From the NCBI GenBank assembly GCA_947626495.1, contig CANQSJ010000011.1:1-62209 (forward strand): a DNA stretch of 62,209 nucleotides, in the 5' to 3' direction. Numbering within the stretch: position 1 is the first letter of the stretch; each line of letters starts with the position of its first letter. Source of the DNA: an uncultured Oscillospiraceae bacterium. Lineage in GTDB: Bacteria > Bacillota > Clostridia > Oscillospirales > Oscillospiraceae. Shown here one piece after another: positions 35,665-44,428 of the stretch. A program made the translations under genes and the position numbers. Under the pieces are notes generated by a model. It saw only the letters and a list, made by a program, of their open reading frames with translations, was not told the DNA's origin and did not search any database.

Positions 35665-36594
35665 TCAGCCCTTGTTCAGCTTTTCCCGCAGCTTTTTCAT
35701 CCGCTCCAGCTCCCTGGCGTCCGGCTGGACGGCGGCGACGGAGCCGGTCCGGTCCGGCTTCCGGTCCCCCCGGTCGATCTCCTCCACGGTGTGCAGGCCC
35801 TTGCCGTGCCAGGAGCGGACGATGGAGTCCATGTATTTCCACTTCAGCGAGCCGGTGTTGGTGACGGTCCGGTCCGCGGCCAGGGCCAGGGCCTCGGGGC
35901 CGAAGCCCAGCTCGATCCAGTCCGTGATATACCGGCGCTCCGTGGCCGTCAGATCCCGGCCCCGGATGCCCAGCGCCTGCTGGATGCGGCCGGTGAGGCT
36001 CTTGCGCCGGGCCAGCTCGTCCAGCCAGGCCTCCGCCTGCTCGTAGGTGACGATCTCCCGGTCAAACCAGACGTAGGCCTCCTTCTCGATGGCGGCGAAG
36101 CCCAGGGGCCGGCTGGCGCCGTAGCGCTCGTCGTGCTCCTCCCGGCAGTGGTGGACCAGCAGCATGATCACCTCCGGCGGCAGGGCCAGATCGTCGTAGA
36201 TGCCGAACAGCTTTTTCAGATCCGTGGAGCTGAGCGGCCGCCCCAGAGCGGCCTGGGCGTCCTTCACCAGGTCCCGGAAGGCCGGGTCCGACTGGCTGCG
36301 GCGCACCACGTCCGCCGCCCTGTACTCGGGGATATCCCGGGCGGGCCGGGGCTCGTCCTCCCCGGCGTCCAGAAGCCCCATCCGCTCCAGGCGCAGGGCA
36401 ATGGCGCGCACCGCCTGCCGGGACAGACGCAGCGCCTCGGCGGCCCGGTCCGGGTCCAGGACGCCGCCGTTTCTCACCAGATAGAGATACAGCAGCGCCG
36501 CGTCCCCGTCGCCGGCCTCCAGCAGCCGGTCCGCGTCCCGCTGCGGCACCGCCAGAAGGCGGGGGCTGTTCAGTTTCAGCTTGGCGTCGTCCAT
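35665..36594 (-). CDS. DnaD domain protein
   Basis: A 309-residue protein starting MDDAKLKLNSPRLLAVPQRD. The first half is a winged-helix-like region (DPDRAAEALRLSRQAVRAIA), and the second half holds the DnaD/DnaB2 C-terminal domain (RRYITDWIELGFGPEALALA and GSLKWKYMDSIVRSWHGKGL). DnaD-type proteins act in replication initiation and restart with the helicase loader. The following gene is the loader. The promoter 36651-36680 lies 57-86 bp upstream. Confidence 0.88.
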   Translation of the reverse strand: MDDAKLKLNSPRLLAVPQRDADRLLEAGDGDAALLYLYLVRNGGVLDPDRAAEALRLSRQAVRAIALRLERMGLLDAGEDEPRPARDIPEYRAADVVRRSQSDPAFRDLVKDAQAALGRPLSSTDLKKLFGIYDDLALPPEVIMLLVHHCREEHDERYGASRPLGFAAIEKEAYVWFDREIVTYEQAEAWLDELARRKSLTGRIQQALGIRGRDLTATERRYITDWIELGFGPEALALAADRTVTNTGSLKWKYMDSIVRSWHGKGLHTVEEIDRGDRKPDRTGSVAAVQPDARELERMKKLREKLNKG

Positions 36595-36650
36595 GTGCGC
36601 GCGTCCTTGTCTTTGGTATGTACGGCCGTCGGAATGACCGCATCGCAGTC

Positions 36651-36680
36651 ATTATAGCATATTCGGGCAAGCTGTGACAA
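36651..36680 (-). promoter_or_regulatory. Predicted promoter of the dnaD-dnaC pair
   Basis: On the minus strand TTGTCA (36680-36675), 18 bp, TATAAT (36656-36651), with TGC before the -10. It is divergent from the next promoter, 3 bp away. Confidence 0.75.
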
Positions 36681-36683
36681 GGT

Positions 36684-36712
36684 TTGCTTAAACCGTGGGC
36701 GGGTGTTATAAT
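36684..36712 (+). promoter_or_regulatory. Predicted promoter of the PHP gene
   Basis: TTGCTT (36684-36689), 17 bp, TATAAT (36707-36712) with TGT extended -10. It excludes the in-frame ATG at 36684 as the start of the gene. Confidence 0.82.
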
Positions 36713-36731
36713 GGACGGGGAGGCGGAAGAC

Positions 36732-37580
36732 ATGGACACAGTGGATCTGCACGTCCACACCACGGCGTCGGACGGCACATATACGCCCGGCGAGACGGTG
36801 GCCCTGGCCCGGGAGATCGGCCTGGCGGCCGTGGCGATCACCGACCACGACACCGGGGCGGGCGTGGAGCCGGCGCTGGCCGCGGGGCGGGCGCTGGGGG
36901 TGGAGGTGATCCCCGGCATCGAGCTGTCCGCCGGATACGGCAGCGGCGGCGTGCATATCCTGGGGCTGTTCATCGACCCGGACGCCGCCGCGCTGCGCCA
37001 GGCGCTGGGGTGGATCGTGGCCGAGCGGGAGCGCCGCAACCGGGAGATCGTGGCCGCCATGGCGGCGGACGGCATCCCCATCCGGCTGGAGCGGCTGCGC
37101 GCCGCGGCCGGGGACGGCGCCGTGCTGGGCCGGCCCCACATCGCCCGGTGGCTGGCGGAAAACGGCTATGTGTCCGCCGTGAGCGAGGCCTTCGACCGCT
37201 ATCTGGGCCGGGGGCGGCCCTATTACCGGCCCCGGCGGCGCATCCCGCTGGGGGACGCGGTCCGCTGCATCCGGGACGCGGGGGGCGTGGCCGTCATCGC
37301 CCACCCCTATGAATACGGCTTCGAGGGTCCTGCCTGGGAGGCGTTCATCCGCGCCGCGGCGGACGCGGGCTGCCGGGGCATGGAGTGTGTCTATTCCGGC
37401 TATACCCCCGACCAGATCCGCGCCCTTCTGGACGCGGCGGCCCGCTATGGCCTGGCGGTGTCCGGCGGCAGCGATTTTCACGGCGCCGTCAAGCCCCATA
37501 TCCGCCTGGGATGGGGCGTCGCCGGGGAGGTATCGGTGCCGGCGTCGGTGCTGGCGGGGCTCCGGGCGGCCAAATTTTAA
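36732..37580 (+). CDS. PHP domain phosphoesterase (RNase AM / TrpH-like)
   Basis: A 282-residue stand-alone PHP protein. Metal-binding motifs run DLHVHTTASDGTYTPGE (4-20), AITDHDTGAGV, PGIELSAGYG, IAHPYEYG and GGSDFHGA, the full set for a trinuclear PHP site. Homologues of this size (YciV/RNase AM) degrade short RNA 5' to 3' and mature rRNA ends, or hydrolyse 3',5'-bisphosphonucleotides. ATG 36732 follows GGGGAGG by 8 nt. It is transcribed alone, divergent from dnaD. Confidence 0.88.
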   Translation: MDTVDLHVHTTASDGTYTPGETVALAREIGLAAVAITDHDTGAGVEPALAAGRALGVEVIPGIELSAGYGSGGVHILGLFIDPDAAALRQALGWIVAERERRNREIVAAMAADGIPIRLERLRAAAGDGAVLGRPHIARWLAENGYVSAVSEAFDRYLGRGRPYYRPRRRIPLGDAVRCIRDAGGVAVIAHPYEYGFEGPAWEAFIRAAADAGCRGMECVYSGYTPDQIRALLDAAARYGLAVSGGSDFHGAVKPHIRLGWGVAGEVSVPASVLAGLRAAKF

Positions 37581-37616
37581 GTTTTTGTAAAGGGTTTCCG
37601 AAATTGGGATTTTCTC

Positions 37617-37645
37617 TTGTTTTGTCAGAGGTTTGTGTTTATAAT
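37617..37645 (+). promoter_or_regulatory. Predicted promoter of the U32-maf-mre cluster
   Basis: TTGTTT (37617-37622), 17 bp, TATAAT (37640-37645), in an AT-rich gap. The leader to the ATG is about 53 nt. Confidence 0.75.
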
Positions 37646-37704
37646 GTAAAGGATTATACGGTTTTCTGACCGGCCGCAAAAGGCCGGATGAACGCGGGGG
37701 TCCT

Positions 37705-39801
37705 ATGCTGCAGATACACGCGCCCGCCGGGAGCATGGAGGCGGTCATCGCCGCCGTGCAGAGCGGAGCGGACACAGTCTATATCGGTGAGGGTCTCACC
37801 GCCGTGGGAAAGGGGGAGCGCCCCCTGGACCGGGACGGTCTGGCCCAGAGTATCCGTTATTGCCGGGTGCGCGGGTGTCTGGCGGCGGTGGCTGTGGAGG
37901 CGCTGTATACGGACGAGGGCCTGGCCCGGGGTCTGGAGCTGGCGCTGTTCGCCGCCCGGGAGGGGGCGGGGGCGCTGGTGGTCCGGGACGTGGGCCTGAT
38001 CTCCGCCCTGCGCCAGGCGCTGCCGGACATGCCCCTGTGGGGCGGCACGCGGCTGGGCCTGAGCAATGCAGACAGCGTGGCGGCCGCCGCCGCCATGGGT
38101 CTGAGCCTGGTGACGCTGGCGCCGGAGCTGAGCGCCGAGCAGATCGCCGCCATCGCCAAGCAGTCCCCCATCCCCGTGGCCGTATGCGTCCACGGGCCGG
38201 TGTGCGTGGCCCACGGCGGCCGCTGCTACATAGGCGCCATGGCCCATGAACACCGGGGGGACGGATGTCTCCGCTGTGGCCAGCCCTGCCGGGGCCGGTT
38301 CTCCCTGGGCGGCCGGATGGACGAGCACCCCCTCTCCATGGCGGACGTGTGTCTGGCGGACCATCTGGAGGAGCTGGAGAGTGCGGGGGTGCGCTGCGCC
38401 GTGATCGAGGGCCGGGGCCGCCGGCCGGAGTATGTGGCCTATGCCACCCGGCTGTATGCCCGGTCCGTGCGGGAAAAGCTGCTCCCCTCCCCGGAGGAGC
38501 GGGGCTACCTTCTCAACGCTTTCGGGGCCACGGGCCTGTCCGATGGGTACTATACCGGCCAGGCGGGGCCGGCCATGTTCGCCCCCGCGCCGGAGACCGA
38601 CAAGGTCCCGTCCCGGTTTTATTCGGAGCTGCGCCGCAGCTATATGAACGGGGAGCTGCGCCGGGTGCCGGTGAAGTTCTACGCGGTGCTGGAGCCGGGC
38701 AAGCCCGCCCTGTTCGCCGCGGAGGACGAGCTGGGCCACCGGGCGACCCACAAGGGCTTCGAGCCCATCGACCTGGGCCGCCAGGGCATCTCCGACGGCC
38801 GGGTCCGGGAGATCCTCCGGCGCACCGGGGGCACGCCCTTTCACTGCACCGAGGTCAACTGCGCCGTGGCGCCGGGACTGGATTATCCCGACGAGGCGGT
38901 GGAGGAGGCCCGGCGGGAGCTGCTGGCCCAGATCGGCGAGCAGAGCCGTCAGCCGGTGGCCGTCCGGGTGGGCGACCGGCCCGACCGGCCCCAGGGGCAG
39001 ACGCCCCCGGGACCGCCGAAGCTGATCCTGCAGGTGACCAGCGAAAAGCAGCTGACGGAGGAGCTGGCCGCCACAGGGCCGGACCTGTTGTACGTGCCGG
39101 CGGAGGTGCTGGCGGCGGGGGCCCAGGGCGTGGAGGTTTTCCGCTCCCAGGGGACCCAGATCGCGGCGGTGCTGCCGCCGGTGGTGAGCCAGGCGGAGAC
39201 GCCGGTGCTGGCGGAGCTGCTGGCCGCGCTGCGGACGATGGGCATCCGCCAGGTGGTGGCGGGGAGCATGGGACTGCTGCCCGCGGCCCGGCGGGCGGGC
39301 ATGACCGTGCGGGGGGATCTGGCCCTGAACGTGGCCAACTCCCTGACCCTGGACCGGCTGGGCCGGGCGGGCTTCGCATCGGTCACCGCCTCCTGCGAGA
39401 TGACGGTCCGGCAGATCGCCGCCATGACCAAATCCGCCCCCACCGAGATGGTGGTCTACGGCCGGGTGCCGGTGATGGTCACCGACCACTGCATCATCCG
39501 TAACAGCGCCGGACGCTGCAGCTGCTCCACGCCGGCCAGCATGGGGGACGCCTTCGGAGGCGTCTATCCGGTGACGAAGGAGTTCGGCTGCCGGAACACG
39601 GTCTACGACAGCCGGAAGATCTTCCTGGCCGACCGGCCGGAGCTGTATGCGGACGTGGGGCTGTGGGGACTGCGGCTGCTGTTCACCACGGAGAGCCCCC
39701 GGGAGTGCGTGCAGGTGACGCAGCGGTATAAAGGACAGAGCGACTACGTGCCCATCAACGCCAGCCGCGGGGCCTATCAGAAGGGAGCGCTATGGAGCTG
39801 A
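37705..39801 (+). CDS. U32 family protein (RlhA-like)
   Basis: A 698-residue U32 protein starting MLQIHAPAGSMEAVIAAVQS. The characteristic block is PVAVCVHGPVCVAHGGRCYI followed by CLRCGQPCRGRFSL, with conserved cysteines. A second U32-like half ends with TDHCIIRNSAGRCSCSTPAS. Members of this size include RlhA, which hydroxylates a 23S rRNA cytidine, and proteins annotated as collagenase-like peptidases; a protease role is not supported by motifs here. The C-rich cluster suggests an iron-sulfur or metal site. It overlaps maf by 10 nt and leads the mre cluster. Confidence 0.85.
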   Translation: MLQIHAPAGSMEAVIAAVQSGADTVYIGEGLTAVGKGERPLDRDGLAQSIRYCRVRGCLAAVAVEALYTDEGLARGLELALFAAREGAGALVVRDVGLISALRQALPDMPLWGGTRLGLSNADSVAAAAAMGLSLVTLAPELSAEQIAAIAKQSPIPVAVCVHGPVCVAHGGRCYIGAMAHEHRGDGCLRCGQPCRGRFSLGGRMDEHPLSMADVCLADHLEELESAGVRCAVIEGRGRRPEYVAYATRLYARSVREKLLPSPEERGYLLNAFGATGLSDGYYTGQAGPAMFAPAPETDKVPSRFYSELRRSYMNGELRRVPVKFYAVLEPGKPALFAAEDELGHRATHKGFEPIDLGRQGISDGRVREILRRTGGTPFHCTEVNCAVAPGLDYPDEAVEEARRELLAQIGEQSRQPVAVRVGDRPDRPQGQTPPGPPKLILQVTSEKQLTEELAATGPDLLYVPAEVLAAGAQGVEVFRSQGTQIAAVLPPVVSQAETPVLAELLAALRTMGIRQVVAGSMGLLPAARRAGMTVRGDLALNVANSLTLDRLGRAGFASVTASCEMTVRQIAAMTKSAPTEMVVYGRVPVMVTDHCIIRNSAGRCSCSTPASMGDAFGGVYPVTKEFGCRNTVYDSRKIFLADRPELYADVGLWGLRLLFTTESPRECVQVTQRYKGQSDYVPINASRGAYQKGALWS

Positions 39802-40385
39802 TACTTGCCTCCGCCTCGCCGCGCCGGCGGGAGCTCATGGGATATTTCGGCCTGCCCTTCACCATCATCCCGGCCCCGGGGCCGGAGGCGCCTCCCAAGG
39901 AGGCGGAGGGGGAAGCGGGCCGGACGGCCTGGTATCTGTCCCTGAAAAAGGCCCGACAGGTGGCTCAGGCCCACCCCGAGGCGCTGGTGATCGGCGCGGA
40001 CACGGTGGTGGGCATCAACGGCCAGGTCCTGGGAAAGCCCCGGGACGAGGCGGACGCCCGGCGGATGCTGCGGATGCTCTCCGGCCGGGAGCATCAGGTG
40101 TATACGGGCGTGAGTCTGGTGCGGTACGGCGTGTATCCGCACGTGGACTCCTACAGCGACACCCGCATGGAGACGACCCGGGTGTTCTTCCGGGAGATGA
40201 CCGACGCCGAGATCGACGCCTATGTGGCCACGGGAGAGAGCATGGACAAGGCCGGCGCCTACGGCTATCAGGGCCGGGCGGGGATGTATGTGGAGCGTAT
40301 AGAGGGGGACTACTACAACGTGGTGGGTCTGCCCCTGTGCCTTTTGGGAAAGATGCTTGCAGAAGCGGGAGTTAAGCTGTATTGA
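39792..40385 (+). CDS. maf: Maf-like nucleotide pyrophosphatase
   Basis: A 197-residue Maf protein that hydrolyses non-canonical or canonical nucleoside triphosphates and can inhibit septation when overproduced. Motifs are LILASASPRRRELM (3-16), LVIGADTVVGINGQVLGKP, and AGAYGYQGRAGMYVERIEGD. It starts within the end of the U32 gene and overlaps mreC by 4 nt. The order maf-mreC-mreD is typical of shape-gene clusters, but mreB is missing between maf and mreC. Confidence 0.95.
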   Translation: MELILASASPRRRELMGYFGLPFTIIPAPGPEAPPKEAEGEAGRTAWYLSLKKARQVAQAHPEALVIGADTVVGINGQVLGKPRDEADARRMLRMLSGREHQVYTGVSLVRYGVYPHVDSYSDTRMETTRVFFREMTDAEIDAYVATGESMDKAGAYGYQGRAGMYVERIEGDYYNVVGLPLCLLGKMLAEAGVKLY

Positions 40386-41230
40386 AGCAGTACATCAAAA
40401 AATACGGCCCCCGGATCGCCGGGGCCGTCATCGCCGTGGCGCTGGTGGCCGTGCTGGTGACGGTGCTGCTGGGCGGCCGGGCCGGGCTGCTGGCCAACGT
40501 GACCGGATCGCTGTCCGGCGCGGTGGGCCAGGCGGCCTCCGCCGCCGTGGAGTGGATCGAGGGCATCTACGGCTATATCTATGAATACGACCAGCTGGTG
40601 GCGGAGAACAACGCGCTCCGGGCCCAGCTGGCGCAGGCGCAGCAATCCATCATCAGCGCCAACGAGTTTGAGGAGGAGAACGTCCGCCTGCGGGAGCTGC
40701 TGGGCTTTCAGCAGCGGCACACCGACTATGTGCTGGAGTCCGCCAAGATCACCGAGTGGTCCAGCTCCAACTGGGAGAGCACCTTCCGGATCTCCAAGGG
40801 CGAGAACAACGCCACCAACCCCATCGAGGTGGGCGACTGCGTCATCACCGAGTACGGGGCCCTGGTGGGCCAGATCATCGAGCTGGGGGACAGCTGGTGC
40901 ACCGTGCGTACGCTGGTGGACTCCGGCATCGACGTGGGCGCTCTGGTGGGCGAGGCCGGCGCGGTGGGCATGTGCGTGGGCGAGTTTTCCCTGATGCAGC
41001 AAAACGAGCTGCGCCTGACCTATCTGTCGGAGAACGCCCAGCTGGTGGAGGGCGAGGCGGTGCTCACCTCCGGCAGAGGCTCCATCCCCCAGGGACTGAT
41101 CATCGGCTATATCAACGCCGTGCTCAGCGAGGGCAACGGCCAGACCATCTACGGCGTGGTGGAGCCCGCCTGTGACCTGGGCAGCCTGACCCAGGTGTTC
41201 GTCATCACCGACTTCACCATCCAGGAGTAA
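40382..41230 (+). CDS. mreC: Rod shape-determining protein MreC
   Basis: The 282-residue protein starts at a TTG that overlaps the maf stop (TTGA); no ATG is available near the start. It has one N-terminal transmembrane helix (about 14-33), a coiled coil (YDQLVAENNALRAQLAQAQQ region, 65-105), then two beta-barrel-like domains with TNPIEVGDCVITEYGALVGQ and RGSIPQGLIIGY. MreC organises the elongasome in the periplasm-side of the membrane. mreD follows in 5 nt. No mreB lies adjacent. Confidence 0.94.
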   Translation: MKQYIKKYGPRIAGAVIAVALVAVLVTVLLGGRAGLLANVTGSLSGAVGQAASAAVEWIEGIYGYIYEYDQLVAENNALRAQLAQAQQSIISANEFEEENVRLRELLGFQQRHTDYVLESAKITEWSSSNWESTFRISKGENNATNPIEVGDCVITEYGALVGQIIELGDSWCTVRTLVDSGIDVGALVGEAGAVGMCVGEFSLMQQNELRLTYLSENAQLVEGEAVLTSGRGSIPQGLIIGYINAVLSEGNGQTIYGVVEPACDLGSLTQVFVITDFTIQE

Positions 41231-41235
41231 GAGCG

Positions 41236-41790
41236 ATGCTGCTGGACCTTATTGATCTGTCGAAGCTGCGGCGGGCCATTGTCTATGGGCTGATGCTGGT
41301 GGTGCTGTTCATCCTCCAGAACCTGGTGGCGGCCCGGGTCCCCATCGCGGGCGTGCGGGCCATGATCGTACCGTCGGCGGTGGTGGCGGTGGGCCTGTTC
41401 GAGGGCGGCGTATGGGGCGGCCTGGTGGGCCTTGTGGCGGGGATCTTCTCCGACATCGCATACGCCAACAGCGTGGCGCTGTTCACGGTGCTGCTGCCCA
41501 CCGCCGGATTTTTTGCCGGCGTGCTGGGGAAATATATGCTGCACCGGGGCTTTGTGTCCTTCGTGGCGCTGTCGCTGCTGGCGCTGGCCGTCATCGCCCT
41601 GTGCCAGATGTTCCCGTTCCTGTTCTTCCTGGACGAGGACGCGCGCGCCTTCCGCGCCGCGCTTCTGGGCGCGGGGGCCAACTGGCCCGTCTGGCGGACG
41701 GGGCTGATCCAGATCGCTTACAGCCTGATTCTGGGCATGACCGTATACCTCCCCTGCAAGCTGATCGCCTCCCGGCCCATGGGCCGGTGA
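41236..41790 (+). CDS. mreD: Rod shape-determining protein MreD
   Basis: The 184-residue protein is almost wholly hydrophobic, with about five or six helices, starting MLLDLIDLSKLRRAIVYGLM. This matches MreD in size, topology and position between mreC and a class B PBP. It is thought to help anchor MreC and PBP2 in the elongation complex. The sequence conservation of MreD is weak in general, so the position is an important part of the evidence. Confidence 0.88.
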   Translation: MLLDLIDLSKLRRAIVYGLMLVVLFILQNLVAARVPIAGVRAMIVPSAVVAVGLFEGGVWGGLVGLVAGIFSDIAYANSVALFTVLLPTAGFFAGVLGKYMLHRGFVSFVALSLLALAVIALCQMFPFLFFLDEDARAFRAALLGAGANWPVWRTGLIQIAYSLILGMTVYLPCKLIASRPMGR

Positions 41791-41812
41791 CGGCGGCAGA
41801 AAGGAAACCCCA

Positions 41813-43903
41813 ATGAGAAAGCTGATTAGTCCCGGACGGTTCGCTTTCCTGTGCCTGGTCCTGGCGGCGGTGCTGGCGCTGTTTTTCGTCACCCTCTACC
41901 AGCTGCAGATCAAGGGCGGGAACGAGGCCTACGAGGAATCCACACAGTCCATCGTCACCGAGGAGACCATCATCGCCGCCCGGGGGAACATGATGGACCG
42001 GTACGGCCGGCTGCTGGTGTCCAACCGCAACTGCAACAACCTGCTCATCGACGAGAACGATCTGTTCTATTCCGGCCTGGAGAACGACGAGATCAACGCC
42101 GACATCCTGCAGATGTGCCAGATCATCGAGGCCAACGGCGACAGCTACAACGACGAGCTGCCCATCACCTCCTCCACCCCCTGGGAGTTCACGGACATGT
42201 CCGCCACCCAGCGGCTGCTGATGAACGCCTGGCTGAAGGCCAACAAGCTGGACGAGGACGCCTCCGCCGTGGAGGTCATGGCCGAGATGCGTACCCGCTA
42301 CGGCATCGACGGCAACTACTCCGCCGACGAGATGCGCGTCATCGCCGCCATCCGCTACGCGGTGAACGTGCGCTACGACATCGACACCGCCGATTATATC
42401 TTCGCCCAGGACGTGAACATCAACACCATCACCTCCCTCATGGAGGCGGACCTGCCCGGCGTGGACGTGCAGGTGGGCTATATCCGCGAGTACAACACCG
42501 CCTACGCCCCCCATATCCTGGGCTATACCGGCCTGATGAGCGCGGAGGAGTATGAGACTTACAAGGAAAAGGACTATCCCCTGAACGCCACGGTGGGCAA
42601 ATCCGGCGCGGAGGCCGCCTTCGAGGAGCTGCTCCACGGCACCGACGGTCTGGCCAAGCTGACCAGCACCAGCGAGGGCGTGGTCACCAGCACCGTCTAT
42701 GAAAAGGTCCCCCAGCCGGGGAACAACATCTACCTGACCCTGGACATCGAGCTGCAGGGCGCCGGCGAGACCGCCCTGGCCACCTATATCACCAACACCA
42801 ACGCCCAGACCGAGATCGCCAACGCCCAGCACCGGGCGGCGGGAGAGCTGGACCAGCTGAGGGACCTGATCGAGGGCGGCTCCCTGGTGGTCATCGACGT
42901 GAGGACCGGCGAGCCGCTGTGCATCGCCACCTACCCCACCTACAACCTGGATACCTTCCTGCAGGACTTCGCGGCCCTGAACGAGGACGAGAGCCGGCCC
43001 ATGCTGAACCGGGCCCTCCAGGGCCTGTACTCCCCCGGCTCCACCTTCAAGCCCTGCATGGCCCTGGCGGCCCTGGCGGAGGGCTTCATCGACAAGGACA
43101 CGGAGTTTGTCTGCACCGGCGTCTACGAGAAATACAAGGACGCGGGCTACGCCCCCGGCTGCACCGCGCGGCACGGGACCCTCACCGTGGACAAGGCGCT
43201 GACCTACAGCTGCAACTTCTTCTTCTACTCCACCGGCGATCTGATCACCATCAAGAACATCGACAAGTACGCCGCCCTGCTGGGGCTGGGCGAGCCCACG
43301 GGCATCGAGCTGTATGAGGAGGTGGGCCAGGTGGCCTCCCCCGAGTACAAGGCGTGGCGCTACGAGGGCCGGCGGGAGGCCAGCTGGTTCGCCGCCGACA
43401 CCATCCAGGCCTCCATCGGCCAGGGCTTCACCCTGGTGACCCCCATCCAGCTGGCCCGGTACTGCGCGGCCATCGCCAATTCCGGCACCACCTACAGCTG
43501 CTCCATCCTCAAGTCCGCCTCCAGCTACGACTACTCCGAGAGCGTCTATGAGCGGGAGCCGGAGGTGCTCAACCAGGTGGAGACCACCCAGGAGACATGG
43601 GATCTGATCCACTCGGGGATGCGGGGCGCCGTGACGGACGGTACCGCCCGGATCCCCTTCGCCGGCTTCACCTACACCGTGGCCGCCAAGACCGGCACCA
43701 CCGAGACCGGCTTCGGCACCAACGACGCCTTCTTCATCTGCTACGCCCCCTATGAGGAGCCGGAGATCGCGGTGGCGGTGGCGCTGGAGAACGGCGCCGT
43801 GGGCGCGAACCTGGCCACCATGGCCAGGGAAGTGCTGCAGTATTACTTTGACTTCAAGATGAGCACTCAACAGACGGAAAACGAGCTGACGCTCCTGCAT
43901 TGA
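41813..43903 (+). CDS. mrdA: Penicillin-binding protein 2 (class B transpeptidase)
   Basis: A 696-residue class B PBP. One N-terminal membrane helix (about 8-28), then a dimerisation domain starting at TIIAARGNMMDRYGRLLVSN. The transpeptidase domain has the SxxK active site SPGSTFKP, the YSCNFFFY SxN motif and AKTGTTETG. Its place after mreD supports an elongation-specific PBP2/RodA-partner role, though a RodA gene is not in the window. An insertion between the domains makes it longer than E. coli PBP2 (633 residues). Confidence 0.93.
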   Translation: MRKLISPGRFAFLCLVLAAVLALFFVTLYQLQIKGGNEAYEESTQSIVTEETIIAARGNMMDRYGRLLVSNRNCNNLLIDENDLFYSGLENDEINADILQMCQIIEANGDSYNDELPITSSTPWEFTDMSATQRLLMNAWLKANKLDEDASAVEVMAEMRTRYGIDGNYSADEMRVIAAIRYAVNVRYDIDTADYIFAQDVNINTITSLMEADLPGVDVQVGYIREYNTAYAPHILGYTGLMSAEEYETYKEKDYPLNATVGKSGAEAAFEELLHGTDGLAKLTSTSEGVVTSTVYEKVPQPGNNIYLTLDIELQGAGETALATYITNTNAQTEIANAQHRAAGELDQLRDLIEGGSLVVIDVRTGEPLCIATYPTYNLDTFLQDFAALNEDESRPMLNRALQGLYSPGSTFKPCMALAALAEGFIDKDTEFVCTGVYEKYKDAGYAPGCTARHGTLTVDKALTYSCNFFFYSTGDLITIKNIDKYAALLGLGEPTGIELYEEVGQVASPEYKAWRYEGRREASWFAADTIQASIGQGFTLVTPIQLARYCAAIANSGTTYSCSILKSASSYDYSESVYEREPEVLNQVETTQETWDLIHSGMRGAVTDGTARIPFAGFTYTVAAKTGTTETGFGTNDAFFICYAPYEEPEIAVAVALENGAVGANLATMAREVLQYYFDFKMSTQQTENELTLLH

Positions 43904-43967
43904 GGGGCGGACGGAGAATCAAGGCGGCCGGACGCCGGCACGCCAATCTATAGATCGGAGACTGGAT

Positions 43968-44375
43968 ATGAATATCGCATTGATGGCACACGACGGAAAA
44001 AAGGAGCTGATGGTGCAGTTCTGCATCGCTTACCGGGGGATCCTGGCGGAGCACAACATCGTCGCTACCAACGCCACCGGCAAGCTGGTGAGCGAGGCCA
44101 CGGGCCTGCCCATCGAGCTGTACATGAGTTCCGCCCAGGGCGGCGTGCAGCAGATCGGCGCCCGCATCGCCTACAACGAGATCGACCTGGTGCTGTTTTT
44201 CGCCGACCCCTATCACCCGGAGCTGTTCGGCCCGGTGAACGAGATCTCGCTGCTGTGCGCCAACCACAACATCCCCTTCGCCTCCAACATGGCCACGGCG
44301 GAGGTGCTGGTGCAGGGCCTGCGCCGGGGCGACTTCGCCTGGCGCGACATTGTCAACCCCAAGACGAGAAGATAA
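43968..44375 (+). CDS. mgsA: Methylglyoxal synthase
   Basis: A 135-residue enzyme that turns dihydroxyacetone phosphate into methylglyoxal, a phosphate-releasing bypass of lower glycolysis. It begins MNIALMAHDGKKELMVQFCI, with the active-site region NATGKLVSEATGLPIELYMS, QGGVQQIGARI and VLFFADPYHPE. Start follows GGAG. It sits between the cell-shape cluster and hisS in the same direction; in other Firmicutes mgsA also occurs near minCD/mre genes. Confidence 0.95.
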   Translation: MNIALMAHDGKKELMVQFCIAYRGILAEHNIVATNATGKLVSEATGLPIELYMSSAQGGVQQIGARIAYNEIDLVLFFADPYHPELFGPVNEISLLCANHNIPFASNMATAEVLVQGLRRGDFAWRDIVNPKTRR

Positions 44376-44428
44376 CGAAAGGCATTCCCGCGCGGCCGCG
44401 CCCCGGCCGCCGGTGACGGAGAGAACCT

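Noticed and set aside
44376-44428. T-box or other leader before hisS-aspS
   Set aside because: The gap is only 53 nt, too short for a T-box, and no specifier or TGG-type antiterminator sequence is seen.
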